DNA of 64,000 nt from Cellvibrionaceae bacterium (GTDB taxonomy: Bacteria; Pseudomonadota; Gammaproteobacteria; Pseudomonadales; Cellvibrionaceae). Below the pieces are notes generated by a model that did no database searches, had not been told where the DNA came from, and worked only from the letters and a program-made list of their open reading frames with translations. The stretch spans positions 1 through 64,000 of the forward strand of contig JAGKWU010000017.1 of NCBI GenBank assembly GCA_021151695.1. The letters are read 5' to 3'. Positions 34,962-44,519 of this stretch are shown piece by piece. A program made the position numbers and the translations under genes. Positions within the stretch are counted from its first letter, which is position 1. The number at the start of each line of letters is the position of its first letter.

Positions 34962-37394
34962 ATGTCCACGACTGAACCTTCTGCTGCACCGCTCGCCTGT
35001 TTTCACTGCGGGCTCGCGGTTCCCGCTGGTTCCCACTTCACAGTTGCTATCAACGGCAATACCGAATTTATGTGCTGTCCCGGCTGCCAGGCAGTGGCCA
35101 GCGCTATTGTGGATGGCGGGCTCGAAAACTTTTATCGTTTCCGTTCGGCCAGTAATGAGCGCATGGAGGTGCAGCAGCTCAATGCCAATTGGCAAATCTA
35201 TGATTTACCGGAAGTGCAGGGCGAGTTCGTATTACCGCTCGATCAACATGATTCGCAGGCGAATTTGTTGCTGGAAGGTATTTCCTGTGCAGCCTGCAGC
35301 TGGTTGATTGAAACCCATCTGAAAAAATTCCCCGCTGTTAAATCCGTTAGTGTCAATGTGAGTACACATCGCTGCGCCATCGTCTGGTCGCCCGCGCAGA
35401 TGCTATTGAGTGAATTATTTTCCGCGCTTGCCCATATAGGTTACCAGCCACGGCCTGCAACGGATGACCAGCAGCAGGAATTTTATAAAAAGGAAAATCG
35501 CCGCGCCCTGTTTCGCTTGGGTGTTGCCGGTTTCGGCATGATGCAGGCCATGATGGTGGCCGTGGGGATTTACTTTGGCGCTACAGGCGCGTGGCTGGAT
35601 TTTTTGCGCTGGCTGAGCATGCTCTGTGCCACGCCTGTCGTTTTCTTTTCTGCATCACCCTTTTTTAAAGCAGCCTGGCGCAGCATCAAAAGCCGGCAGC
35701 TGATTATGGATGTGCCTGTAGCGCTTGCGATAGGTCTTGCCTACGCCGCTAGCGTTTGGGCGACGGTGACTTCTTCGGGCGACGTCTATTTCGAATCTGT
35801 CTCCATGTTTGCGTTTTTCCTGTTGCTCGGACGTTATATAGAGCAGCGTGCCCGTCACCGCAATCGTTTGGCCTTTGGCAATCTCGCGCAGCTAATGCCG
35901 CTCACAGCCTGCTGTATCTCCCGACAAAATGACGAAGAAATTACTAAAAATATTCCGTTGAAATTATTGTCCGTCGGCGATTTGGTGTTGGTAAAAGCGG
36001 GAGAAACGTTTCCCTGCGATGGTCTGGTTGCTAGCGGCAGCAGCGATGTGGTTGAAGCCCTGATTACCGGCGAATCCTTGCCAGTGCAAAAACAGGCGGG
36101 CGACAGAGTGATTGCTGGCACTATCAATGGCCAGAGCCCTTTGCGTGTGCGTGTTACCGCTATTGGTGGCGCCACCCAATTATCCGGCATTGAGCGACTC
36201 GCAACTCAAGCGGCAGATGACAAGCCCAAGCAGGTTGTGATGGCGGACAAGATGGCGCGTTTTTTTATTGCGCGCTTGCTGGTGATTTGTTGCGGTGTAT
36301 TTTTGTTTTGGTGGTTTAAGGATTCCAGCCGCGCGTTTTGGGTTACCTTGTCAGTACTGGTTGTCACCTGTCCTTGTGCATTGGCTTTGGCCATGCCGGC
36401 GGCACTCTCGGCGGCTACCGCCAATTTGCGCCAGCGTGGTTTTTTAGTGACGCGCGGCCATGTTATTGAAAGTCTCACCGGAATTACTCGAGTTATTTTT
36501 GATAAAACCGGCACGCTTACTCGCGGCCATTTTCGCATTGTCGATGTGAAAATACTGGCGGCGCAGAGCCGCGAGCAAGTATTGGCTGTTGCGGCGGCGC
36601 TTGAGGCCGAATCGACCCATCCCATTGCCAAAGCCTTTGCTAACGAAGCAAGAACGCTGATTGCCAGCGACGTAAAACAAACGACAGCGGCAGGTGTCGA
36701 GGCAGACATCAATGGTGAGCTTTATCGAATTGGCACACCAGAATTTGCCGCGAAAATAATTGCGGCGTCGTCACACTCTCCAAAGACACCTCTTTCGGCA
36801 CCCGATCAGCAACACTTGTGGTTGTTACTTACCGATCAAGCTAAGGCTTTAGCCTGGATAGCCTTGGAAGATGAAATTCGCCCCGGTGCCGCAGATGCTA
36901 TTGCGGAATTGCGTCGCATGGGTATAGCGGTGGAATTGCTGAGTGGCGATCAATCGGGAGCTGTTGCTCATGTCGCCAATCAATTGGGCATTACAGAATT
37001 TACTGCGGGCGCGCGACCAGATGCCAAACTGGCACGCATGAGCATGACCCAACTGCAAGGCGATCAGGTGCTTATGGTGGGCGATGGTATTAACGACGTG
37101 CCGGTGCTGGCGGGGGCAGATGTATCTGTTGCCATGGCCAGCGCATCGGATTTGGCGCAAACCCGCGCGGATACGGTGTTGCTTAATAACCAGCTCACCA
37201 TATTGCCCCATGCTATTTTGCTGGCCAAGCGCACGCGCCAGGTTATTAAGCAGAATTTATATTTTTCGCTCGGCTACAATATAGTGGCGCTACCGCTGGC
37301 TGCCAGCGGCCATGTTGCGCCTTGGGCTGCGGCGATTGGCATGACCGCCAGCTCGCTGTTTGTGGTATTTAACGCGTTGCGTTTAAGTAAATAA
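34962..37394 (+). CDS. ccoI: Copper-translocating P1B-type ATPase CcoI
   Basis: An 810-residue heavy-metal ATPase that exports copper for insertion into CcoN. The N-terminus has a Cys-rich CFHCG and CCPGC segment, then a heavy-metal domain with ISCAACSW near 110. Eight helices, the CPC metal motif in TCPCALALAMP, the phosphorylation site DKTGTLT and the hinge GDGINDVP follow. It sits with ccoGHS in the standard assembly cluster. Confidence 0.96.
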   Translation: MSTTEPSAAPLACFHCGLAVPAGSHFTVAINGNTEFMCCPGCQAVASAIVDGGLENFYRFRSASNERMEVQQLNANWQIYDLPEVQGEFVLPLDQHDSQANLLLEGISCAACSWLIETHLKKFPAVKSVSVNVSTHRCAIVWSPAQMLLSELFSALAHIGYQPRPATDDQQQEFYKKENRRALFRLGVAGFGMMQAMMVAVGIYFGATGAWLDFLRWLSMLCATPVVFFSASPFFKAAWRSIKSRQLIMDVPVALAIGLAYAASVWATVTSSGDVYFESVSMFAFFLLLGRYIEQRARHRNRLAFGNLAQLMPLTACCISRQNDEEITKNIPLKLLSVGDLVLVKAGETFPCDGLVASGSSDVVEALITGESLPVQKQAGDRVIAGTINGQSPLRVRVTAIGGATQLSGIERLATQAADDKPKQVVMADKMARFFIARLLVICCGVFLFWWFKDSSRAFWVTLSVLVVTCPCALALAMPAALSAATANLRQRGFLVTRGHVIESLTGITRVIFDKTGTLTRGHFRIVDVKILAAQSREQVLAVAAALEAESTHPIAKAFANEARTLIASDVKQTTAAGVEADINGELYRIGTPEFAAKIIAASSHSPKTPLSAPDQQHLWLLLTDQAKALAWIALEDEIRPGAADAIAELRRMGIAVELLSGDQSGAVAHVANQLGITEFTAGARPDAKLARMSMTQLQGDQVLMVGDGINDVPVLAGADVSVAMASASDLAQTRADTVLLNNQLTILPHAILLAKRTRQVIKQNLYFSLGYNIVALPLAASGHVAPWAAAIGMTASSLFVVFNALRLSK

Positions 37395-37468
37395 ATCACC
37401 GTAATTATTCGCTGGTTTTGTGTTGGCGAGCGAGCGCGGCGATCCAATTGAATTGATGAGTAATCTCC

Positions 37469-37669
37469 ATGGAAAGTCTCTACTTTCTTGTCCCTTGCGC
37501 CCTGATTTTTATCGCTATAGCGATCAAGGTTTTATTCTGGGCGATCAATAATGGCCAGTACGATAATCTCGATACTGAGGCTCATCGCATTTTGTTTGAC
37601 GACGAAAAAGCCAAGGCGCCCGCGCAAACACCCGACGAAAAAAGTAGCGAGCAACACGGGCCGCAGTAA
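37469..37669 (+). CDS. ccoS: cbb3 oxidase maturation protein CcoS
   Basis: A 66-residue protein with one N-terminal helix (about 4-24) and the family signature WAINNGQYDNLDTEAHRILF. CcoS is needed to insert cofactors into the oxidase. The stop overlaps the next start as TAATG. Confidence 0.94.
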   Translation: MESLYFLVPCALIFIAIAIKVLFWAINNGQYDNLDTEAHRILFDDEKAKAPAQTPDEKSSEQHGPQ

Positions 37670-38568
37670 TGGATCAATTAGCGATATTTTTCTCCCTGTT
37701 TATTATGGGGCTTGTCAGCAGCACCCATTGCCTGGGGATGTGCGGCGGCATCATGGGTGCATTGTCACTGGCCATTCCGGCGGAGGCGCGCGGCAGGCGT
37801 TGGCTCATTCTGGTGTTTTACAATATCGGCAGGATTGGCAGCTATGCATTGATGGGGTTTTTGGCCGGCTTTTTTTCAGAAAAGTTACAAGTATTGATTG
37901 GCAGCAGTCCGCTGCGAATATTGGCGGGCGCCATGATGGTGGCCATGGGGTTGTACCTCGCAGACTGGTGGCGCGGTCTCACCAAATTGGAAAACCTTGG
38001 TCGCTATCTGTGGGTCTATATTCAGCCGTGGGGCAAAAAATTAATGCCGGTGACCAGCGCTCCGCGCGCTTTATTACTCGGCGGCCTTTGGGGATGGTTA
38101 CCCTGTGGTTTGGTTTACGCTGCGCTTGCCTCCGCGCTTACACAACCCTCTCCCTTATTAGCGGCCGGCGTTATGTTGGCTTTCGGCTTGGGAACATTAC
38201 CTGCTGTGTTGGCCGCGGGCATTATGGCGCAGCCCTTGGCGCGTGCGCTGCAACGGCGACCTCTGCGTTTACTGCTTGCTACGGTGGTGATGCTGTTGGG
38301 GCTGTGGGTTATTTGGGCGGCTGTGTCTCACAGTAATCATAATCACGGCGCTCATAATCCCGACTCTAATAATCAAAGTGCTGTGGATCACAGTGAACAT
38401 GTCGATCACGAGCATATGCATCACGAACCTGTGAATCACGAGCAAAGCGCTTCCGCTTCCTCCGCGAACCAGCGTACGGATGAGGGCTTGCAAATACCTG
38501 ACAATAATAAAACAGCAACTGAGGCGGATTCTGCGGCAGGCACTGAAGAACATCATCATCACCATTGA
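37669..38568 (+). CDS. TauE/SafE-family membrane protein with histidine-rich tail
   Basis: A 299-residue protein with about six helices in residues 1-225. Conserved segments MGLVSSTHCLGMCGGIMGA and GLWGWLPCGLVYAAL carry paired cysteines seen in cbb3-linked TauE/SafE proteins, some of which are annotated as cytochrome or copper biogenesis factors. The last 75 residues are hydrophilic with about 20 histidines and end in five consecutive histidines. The gene is coupled to ccoS, so a role in copper handling for CcoN is plausible (inference). The usual hemN and anr neighbours of pseudomonads are absent downstream. Confidence 0.85.
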   Translation: MDQLAIFFSLFIMGLVSSTHCLGMCGGIMGALSLAIPAEARGRRWLILVFYNIGRIGSYALMGFLAGFFSEKLQVLIGSSPLRILAGAMMVAMGLYLADWWRGLTKLENLGRYLWVYIQPWGKKLMPVTSAPRALLLGGLWGWLPCGLVYAALASALTQPSPLLAAGVMLAFGLGTLPAVLAAGIMAQPLARALQRRPLRLLLATVVMLLGLWVIWAAVSHSNHNHGAHNPDSNNQSAVDHSEHVDHEHMHHEPVNHEQSASASSANQRTDEGLQIPDNNKTATEADSAAGTEEHHHHH

Positions 38569-38619
38569 TCTTTGGCGCCGTTTTCTCCCGGGCGACCTAT
38601 ACTTGTAGCAAGTCCTTGA

Positions 38620-38661
38620 TACAAAGGTATTGGTACAACGGCATTGGTACAAAAGTATTGT
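38620..38661. repeat. Three 14-bp tandem units
   Basis: Units TACAAAGGTATTGG, TACAACGGCATTGG and TACAAAAGTATTGT at 38620-38633, 38634-38647 and 38648-38661, about 90 bases before the outer-membrane protein gene. Possibly replication slippage or a multi-site operator. Confidence 0.8.
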
Positions 38662-38751
38662 TCCAGTGTATTCCGGGTGTGTAATTGCCAGCTTGCGGTT
38701 ATCGGTCTGCAGTTACCAATCAATGTGTAGCAAAGGTGTAATGCAGGTGTT

Positions 38752-40497
38752 ATGCGGCAACTTATTTCGACGTTCCTAACGCAGTTGAGTGGTAAACCCA
38801 TAGCCCTTGGTGCATTGCTGGTATGTTGCTGCCAAGCACAAGCGCAACAGCAGTCACAAACAGAGCAGTTGCTGGCAGCTGCTGGCGATTTGCCACCGGT
38901 TTCCAACACTCCTTCCACTGAAGCTGGCTGCACCGCTTTTGAAACTTCCAAGCGCCCTGAAGCGAAAATTTTTCGCCAGTTACAGGGCAAAAAAATCCGT
39001 AATATCAATTACCAGCAGCTCAACGTATTCGATGAAAACGACCCGGATGAAAACAATCGGCTCTATCGTTTTCTCAATGGTGTGCATATCAAAACCAGAG
39101 AAGGCGTTGTAAAACCCCAATTGTTGTTCAAGCCTGGCGATCCCGTTAATTACTTAAATATTGAAGAGAGCGGACGCATACTGCGCAGCCGAAAATATTT
39201 GTCCGATGCCTATATAGTTCCGCAACAATTATGTGGTGATCAGGTGGATATATTAGTGGTAACGCGCGATGCCTGGGCGCTGGAACCGCAAGTGTCATAC
39301 AGCCATAAATCGGGTGAAAACCAGAGCGGTATTGGTATTTCTGACGGCAATATTTTTGGTACAGGTAACGCTTTATCAATTGGCTATGATCATAACGAGC
39401 AGCGCAACGCTATCAGTTATGATTTTAGCAATCCGCATTTTATGAATTTGCCGGTCGCGGTCAGTTTGCTTTATGCCGACACATCCGATGGACGCAATCA
39501 GGAAGTTGATATATCGCATCCCTTTTATGCGCTGGATACACCTTGGTCAGCCGGTGGAAAAATGTCTGATCTCTCGCAAGTGGATACCATTCGTTCGCGG
39601 GGAGAAATGGTCAATAAATTTCGCCACCAGGACAAAGAGACAACCGTTTTCTACGGTATTGCCACAGATATCAACCATAAATTTACCCAGCGTTGGTTGC
39701 TAGGCTATACAGAGGAGGAAGATAATTTTTATGCTGTGGATGAAACTATGCAACCTATTCCGGGGCGCGACAAGGCATCCTATCCCTGGATTGAATACCA
39801 ATATATTCAAAATAAATTCGGGACCTTTATTAATCTCAATCAGATCAAACGCCCCGAAGACGTTTTAACTGGGGAAAAAATCACTGTTCGCCTGGGTATG
39901 GCAGGTACTGATTTTGGCAACCCCGACGATGTGTTGCGCTACAAAGCAACCTACGAAAAATTTTATGAGTTGGGCGATAAACATGTCTTTGAACTAGAAG
40001 CTAAGTTGGATGGTCGCCAGCACCTGGGTATAGAGGAACTTGATCCTAATTTATTGACCTCGGCGTTCTCCTATCATTATCTCCAGGACGAAAAAAATCG
40101 CTGGTTTGCGCGTGCAGAATTCGGTATTGGCGAAAACCTGCCACAGTATGACGAGCTTACTGTGGGAGGAATTACCGGCCTGCGCGGCTATCCCGTTGAT
40201 TATGCCCGCGGTGATAAACGCTATGTGTTGACCTTGGAACGTCGCTACTTTTCCAATGTGCACTTGTTTAATCTGGTGCGAGTAGGAGGGGTTGTATTTA
40301 TGGACGTTGGCAAGGCCTGGGGCTTGCCCAATGAACCGCATTCACCGGTGCTATCAGATATCGGGTTTGGTCTTCGTCTGAGTTCAACCAAAGTGCGCAT
40401 CGGCAATGTTATCCACGTCGATGTGGCGCTGCCCCTGGCGGAGCGCTCAGGTATTAGCAAATACCAATTGATCGTTGGCGCGGAGCAAAAATTTTAG
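38752..40497 (+). CDS. Outer-membrane protein with one POTRA-like domain and BamA-type barrel
   Basis: A 581-residue exported protein. A signal peptide (about 1-32, ending AQA) is followed by a periplasmic region with one POTRA-like unit (about 65-150) and a C-terminal barrel of the surface antigen D15/BamA/TamA type. The barrel contains GGITGLRGYPVDYARG, the conserved lid-loop RGY motif, and ends in Phe, as usual for outer-membrane barrels. One POTRA is too few for BamA (five) or TamA (three). It may secrete or insert a specific partner, or handle lipid. No partner gene is adjacent. Confidence 0.8.
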   Translation: MRQLISTFLTQLSGKPIALGALLVCCCQAQAQQQSQTEQLLAAAGDLPPVSNTPSTEAGCTAFETSKRPEAKIFRQLQGKKIRNINYQQLNVFDENDPDENNRLYRFLNGVHIKTREGVVKPQLLFKPGDPVNYLNIEESGRILRSRKYLSDAYIVPQQLCGDQVDILVVTRDAWALEPQVSYSHKSGENQSGIGISDGNIFGTGNALSIGYDHNEQRNAISYDFSNPHFMNLPVAVSLLYADTSDGRNQEVDISHPFYALDTPWSAGGKMSDLSQVDTIRSRGEMVNKFRHQDKETTVFYGIATDINHKFTQRWLLGYTEEEDNFYAVDETMQPIPGRDKASYPWIEYQYIQNKFGTFINLNQIKRPEDVLTGEKITVRLGMAGTDFGNPDDVLRYKATYEKFYELGDKHVFELEAKLDGRQHLGIEELDPNLLTSAFSYHYLQDEKNRWFARAEFGIGENLPQYDELTVGGITGLRGYPVDYARGDKRYVLTLERRYFSNVHLFNLVRVGGVVFMDVGKAWGLPNEPHSPVLSDIGFGLRLSSTKVRIGNVIHVDVALPLAERSGISKYQLIVGAEQKF

Positions 40498-40557
40498 CTA
40501 AGCTGGCGCATTCCCAAGTCCCATGGCTCATTAGCCTGCCGTTAGTTGGAGTTAGAA

Positions 40558-40941
40558 ATGCGCCTGTTACATACCATGCTGCGAGTTGGCAACCTCGAAA
40601 AATCCCTTGCGTTTTACACCCAAATATTGGGCATGACGCTGTTACGCAAAGAGGATTTCCCCGACGGAAAATTTACCTTGGCCTTTGTAGGTTATGGTGA
40701 AGAATCCAGTCACACAGTCATTGAACTCACTTACAACTATGGTGTTGAATCCTATGACCTGGGCAAAGGCTACGGTCATATCGCCATAGGTTGCGAGGAT
40801 GTGTTTGCAACCTGCGATAAAATTCGCGCGGCGGGCGGTAAAGTTGTGCGCGAACCCGGCCCTATGATGCACGGCACCACCATACTGGCTTTTGTTGAAG
40901 ATCCCGATGGCTATCGCGTAGAGCTTTTGGGGCACAAGTGA
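40558..40941 (+). CDS. gloA: Lactoylglutathione lyase (glyoxalase I)
   Basis: Converts the hemithioacetal of methylglyoxal and glutathione to lactoylglutathione. The 127-residue length and the metal-ligand context MRLLHTMLRV, IELTYNYG, GYGHIAIG and GYRVELLG match the Ni/Co-type enzyme of Escherichia coli. The ATG at 40558 is the family start; a TTG 12 bases upstream is not needed. A glutathione transferase gene follows 7 bases later. Confidence 0.95.
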   Translation: MRLLHTMLRVGNLEKSLAFYTQILGMTLLRKEDFPDGKFTLAFVGYGEESSHTVIELTYNYGVESYDLGKGYGHIAIGCEDVFATCDKIRAAGGKVVREPGPMMHGTTILAFVEDPDGYRVELLGHK

Positions 40942-40948
40942 GGCAATC

Positions 40949-41599
40949 ATGCTGCAATTAATTGGCATGCTGGATTCACCCTATGTGCGCCGCACAGCCA
41001 TTTCATTGGCAGCCATGGGAGTAGAGTTTGAGCACAAACCGCTTTCCGTCTTTAATAATTTTGTAGAGTTCCAACAGATAAATCCCGCCGTCAAAGCGCC
41101 TACGTTGGTGTTGGATGACGGCGACATTCTGATGGATTCCAATCTTATTATTCGCTACGCCGAATCGCTGGTGCCGACCGAGTGCCACTTGCTGCCAACC
41201 GCAGCAAAAGAGGTGCAACCCTTGTTGCAAATTGTGAGCCTGGCGCTCGCTGCCTGCGAAAAAGCGGTGCAGTTGTTTTATGAACAAAATTTGCGTCCCG
41301 TTGAAAAGCAGCATCAACCCTGGGTGGAGCGCGTCACTGGCCAGATGCAAGCGGCATGTCTGTTACTTGAGAAAAAATGGTGCGCTCACCCGATTGCCGT
41401 TGAATCGCAGCCGCTAAATCAAGCACAGATTACTTCTGCCGTTGTATGGCAATTTATCCAAAGTGTATTGGCGGATGTGGTTCCCGCTGAACAATTTCCC
41501 CATTTGCAAGAGCTGTCTCAATTCGCAGAATCTTCGCTCGTATTTTTAGCCTTTCCTCCCGTTGGGCCAGGTACGGGGTCGGGTGTAAGCGCAGCGTAA
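40949..41599 (+). CDS. Glutathione S-transferase family protein
   Basis: A 216-residue protein with an N-terminal thioredoxin-like domain (MLDSPYVRR with a candidate catalytic serine, then NPAVKAPTLVLDDG and a glutathione-binding DSNLIIRY) and a helical C-terminal domain. It is 7 bases behind gloA, so the two are probably co-transcribed for detoxification of electrophiles. Substrate unknown. Confidence 0.88.
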   Translation: MLQLIGMLDSPYVRRTAISLAAMGVEFEHKPLSVFNNFVEFQQINPAVKAPTLVLDDGDILMDSNLIIRYAESLVPTECHLLPTAAKEVQPLLQIVSLALAACEKAVQLFYEQNLRPVEKQHQPWVERVTGQMQAACLLLEKKWCAHPIAVESQPLNQAQITSAVVWQFIQSVLADVVPAEQFPHLQELSQFAESSLVFLAFPPVGPGTGSGVSAA

Positions 41600-41650
41600 A
41601 TATGAGTACAGCTCAAACATAAGCGTCCCGCTCGACGCATCAGGTTAAAC

Positions 41651-43249
41651 ATGACACTTCTCTCACAGTTACATTTCGATAACCGCTTTGTGCACGAATT
41701 ACCTGCTGATGCTATTGCTGATAATTATCGTCGGCAAGTTGCGGGCGCTTGTTATTCCTTTGTGAAACCCACCGCTGTCAGTGCGCCACAACTGGTCAGT
41801 GCCGCGGTCGAGGTGGCGAATTTAATTGAGCTTGACCACAGTGCATTGCAGACAGATTTATTCACGCAAGTCTTCGCGGGCAATCACTTACTCGATGGTA
41901 TGCAGCCTCACGCGTTTTGTTACGGCGGTCACCAGTTTGGCAATTGGGCCGGACAATTGGGTGATGGCCGCGCGATAAATTTGGGTGAGGTTAAAAATTC
42001 TCGCGGTGAGCATTGGACCTTGCAGTTAAAAGGCGCAGGACCAACGCCTTATTCGCGCACCGCTGATGGTTTGGCCGTGTTACGTTCATCCGTACGTGAA
42101 TTTTTATGCAGCGAAGCCATGCACCATTTGGGCGTACCTACGACGCGAGCATTAAGCCTAGTGTTGACGGGTGAGCAGGTCCGTCGCGATATGTTTTACG
42201 ACGGCAATCCGCAATGGGAACCGGGCGCCGTTGTTTGCCGTGTTGCACCAAGCTTTGTTCGTTTCGGTAACTTTGAAATTTTATCCGCGCGCAATGATGT
42301 GGATTTGCTGCGCACACTGGTCGATTTTACGATAACTGCTGATTATCCACATTTGGTGGGCGAGGGCATTGATCGCAACACTTACATCAAATGGTTCGAT
42401 GAAATCTGCGTGCGCACCGCGCAGATGATTGCCCATTGGATGCGTGTAGGTTTTGTGCACGGTGTGATGAACACCGACAATATGTCCATCCTCGGTTTAA
42501 CCATTGATTACGGGCCTTATGGCTGGCTGGAAGGCTATGATCCCGATTGGACTCCCAACACCACCGACGCTCAGGGGCGTCGCTACCGTTTTATCAACCA
42601 GCCACAAATTGCACTCTGGAATCTGGCCCAACTGGGCAATGCTATTTATCCGTTGGTGGATGAAGTTGAGCCTTTGCAAGAGGGCCTGAATTCCTATCGC
42701 CGCACTTACGCCGAGCAATGGCAGCAGGATATGGCGAACAAGTTGGGCTTACATGAATTTGGCGAGCAGGATTCGGAATTGGTTGGCGACTTGTTTAAAG
42801 CGCTGCAGACCACAGAGACGGATATGACAATTTTCTTTCGCTTGCTGGCCAATCTGGATAGCCAAAAAGAGCAGGAAGATGCTGCATTACTGGATATTAT
42901 TTCCCCCGCTTACTACCTAACACCCGATGCAGAATCTGCAGCCACTATGGTGAAATGGTTGCGTACTTACCAACAGCGATTGCAACAGGATTATGTGATG
43001 AAGGGCGAAATGCAATCTGAGCGTAGAGCGCGTATGAATCGCGCTAACCCTAAATATGTACTGCGTAACTATATGGCCCAGCAGGCGATAGATAAGGCGA
43101 GCGAAGGCGATTTCTCCGAGGTGAATAAACTGCTGCAACTGCTGCGCAACCCTTACGACGAGCAGCCCGAGTACGACATGTATTTTGCGCGGCGACCAGA
43201 GTGGGCACGTACTAAAGCGGGTTGTTCTATGTTGTCTTGTAGTTCGTAA
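41651..43249 (+). CDS. selO: Protein adenylyltransferase SelO (YdiU)
   Basis: A pseudokinase-fold enzyme that transfers AMP to Ser, Thr or Tyr of target proteins, linked to oxidative stress responses. The 532-residue protein has GDGRAINLGEV and LQLKGAGPTPYSR for the nucleotide, HGVMNTDNMSILGLTIDYGP for catalysis and metal, and ends CSS. That terminal cysteine is at the position where eukaryotic homologues carry selenocysteine. It is somewhat longer than Escherichia coli YdiU (478). It follows gloA and GST, consistent with a redox setting. Confidence 0.94.
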   Translation: MTLLSQLHFDNRFVHELPADAIADNYRRQVAGACYSFVKPTAVSAPQLVSAAVEVANLIELDHSALQTDLFTQVFAGNHLLDGMQPHAFCYGGHQFGNWAGQLGDGRAINLGEVKNSRGEHWTLQLKGAGPTPYSRTADGLAVLRSSVREFLCSEAMHHLGVPTTRALSLVLTGEQVRRDMFYDGNPQWEPGAVVCRVAPSFVRFGNFEILSARNDVDLLRTLVDFTITADYPHLVGEGIDRNTYIKWFDEICVRTAQMIAHWMRVGFVHGVMNTDNMSILGLTIDYGPYGWLEGYDPDWTPNTTDAQGRRYRFINQPQIALWNLAQLGNAIYPLVDEVEPLQEGLNSYRRTYAEQWQQDMANKLGLHEFGEQDSELVGDLFKALQTTETDMTIFFRLLANLDSQKEQEDAALLDIISPAYYLTPDAESAATMVKWLRTYQQRLQQDYVMKGEMQSERRARMNRANPKYVLRNYMAQQAIDKASEGDFSEVNKLLQLLRNPYDEQPEYDMYFARRPEWARTKAGCSMLSCSS

Positions 43250-43274
43250 TAACTCAGTGCATGGATGAAAATCG

Positions 43275-44519
43275 GTGCGATTAGTGAACAAAATTTTATG
43301 GGGAATCACTGGCTTTCTGGTCGCGTTATTACTTTTCGCCGCATTTACAATTACTCGCGAAGCTGTGCCAGGCCCGACGCAGCATTCAATCTATATTTGG
43401 CAGCGACAATGGACACCTGCATTGATAGATTCTCTCAAGCAAATACGCGGTGATCTCACAGAACTGCGTGTGCTGGCTGCCGAGTTTTCTGTCGACCAGC
43501 CTGTAGTTATTACGCAAGTGGATTTCAGTGCGTTGGCGGTAGCGAAATTGCCTGTGTATGCAGTAATGCGTTTGGATGGTCGCCGCAGTGACTTGCTGGG
43601 TCAATCCACCCAACACTCGGTGATACAGATACTCCAGCAATGGCAGCGGCAACTACCCGACTTAAAGGGAATTGAAATCGATTTTGACTGCCCCAGATCG
43701 CAACTCAACAACTATCGCCTTTTTCTGAGCGAATTGCGCGAAAAAATTCCCGCCAATGTTGTACTGTCCAACACAGCGTTGCCTGACTGGCTGAATTCAC
43801 CTGAACTGCCATCGCTTCTGGCGCAAACGGATGAATCGGTATTGCAATTGCACGCTGTTTCAAATCCGGCGCAGGGATTATTTGATCCCAGTGACGCACT
43901 GCTCTGGGCAATAGCTTATAAAAAAATAACGCACAAACGCTTTCAACTTGCGTTGCCTGCCTATGGTTCCAATGTGGTTTTTAACGCGGAGGGAAAAATA
44001 CTGGCGATTGAAAGCGAACAGCGCAATGCATTCAAGTTTGATCACAGCCTTGAGCTGGATGCAGATCCGAAAATCCTTGCCCGCTTTTTAGGTGATCTTC
44101 AACAGAGCGGGCTACGACAAGTCATCTGGTTTCGCCTGCCCATAGCCACTGACCAGCGCGCCTGGTCGTTGCTTACATTGCAGGATGTTATGGCGGGGAA
44201 GCCTCTTGTTGCAGATATTCAGGTGCGCCCTGTGATTGAGGTGGATAGTCAAAAAATTGCGGGCCTGGTACATCTGGAAATCGCAAATAGGGGTAATATA
44301 GCCGCCGCCTTGCCACGACGCCTGCGAGTCGATAACCCGGCCTGTACGGCTGCCGATGGCCTGGGTATTTACCATGCCCTACCGGTAGAGTCCGGCTGGC
44401 AATTCAGTGCAGAACAGAGAGCAAAAATATCACCACAGCAGCGCCAACAAATAGGCTGGTTGCGTTGCCCGCCAGGATTACCTAAGGATGAAATCAAGAT
44501 TGTTATCGCTCACGAATAA
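43275..44519 (+). CDS. DUF3142-family protein, probably exported or membrane-anchored
   Basis: A 414-residue protein with one N-terminal hydrophobic segment (about 8-25). The body matches the DUF3142 family, including IWQRQWTPALIDSL, LRVLAAEF and LKGIEIDFDCPRSQ. The GIEIDFD segment (residues 132-138) resembles the beta-4 acidic motif of GH18-like barrels, and LALPAYG is also barrel-like, so a carbohydrate-active TIM barrel is possible (inference). The start is a GTG (43275 or 43284). Its 3' end overlaps the next gene by 32 bases, implying a functional pair. Confidence 0.75.
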   Translation: MRLVNKILWGITGFLVALLLFAAFTITREAVPGPTQHSIYIWQRQWTPALIDSLKQIRGDLTELRVLAAEFSVDQPVVITQVDFSALAVAKLPVYAVMRLDGRRSDLLGQSTQHSVIQILQQWQRQLPDLKGIEIDFDCPRSQLNNYRLFLSELREKIPANVVLSNTALPDWLNSPELPSLLAQTDESVLQLHAVSNPAQGLFDPSDALLWAIAYKKITHKRFQLALPAYGSNVVFNAEGKILAIESEQRNAFKFDHSLELDADPKILARFLGDLQQSGLRQVIWFRLPIATDQRAWSLLTLQDVMAGKPLVADIQVRPVIEVDSQKIAGLVHLEIANRGNIAAALPRRLRVDNPACTAADGLGIYHALPVESGWQFSAEQRAKISPQQRQQIGWLRCPPGLPKDEIKIVIAHE

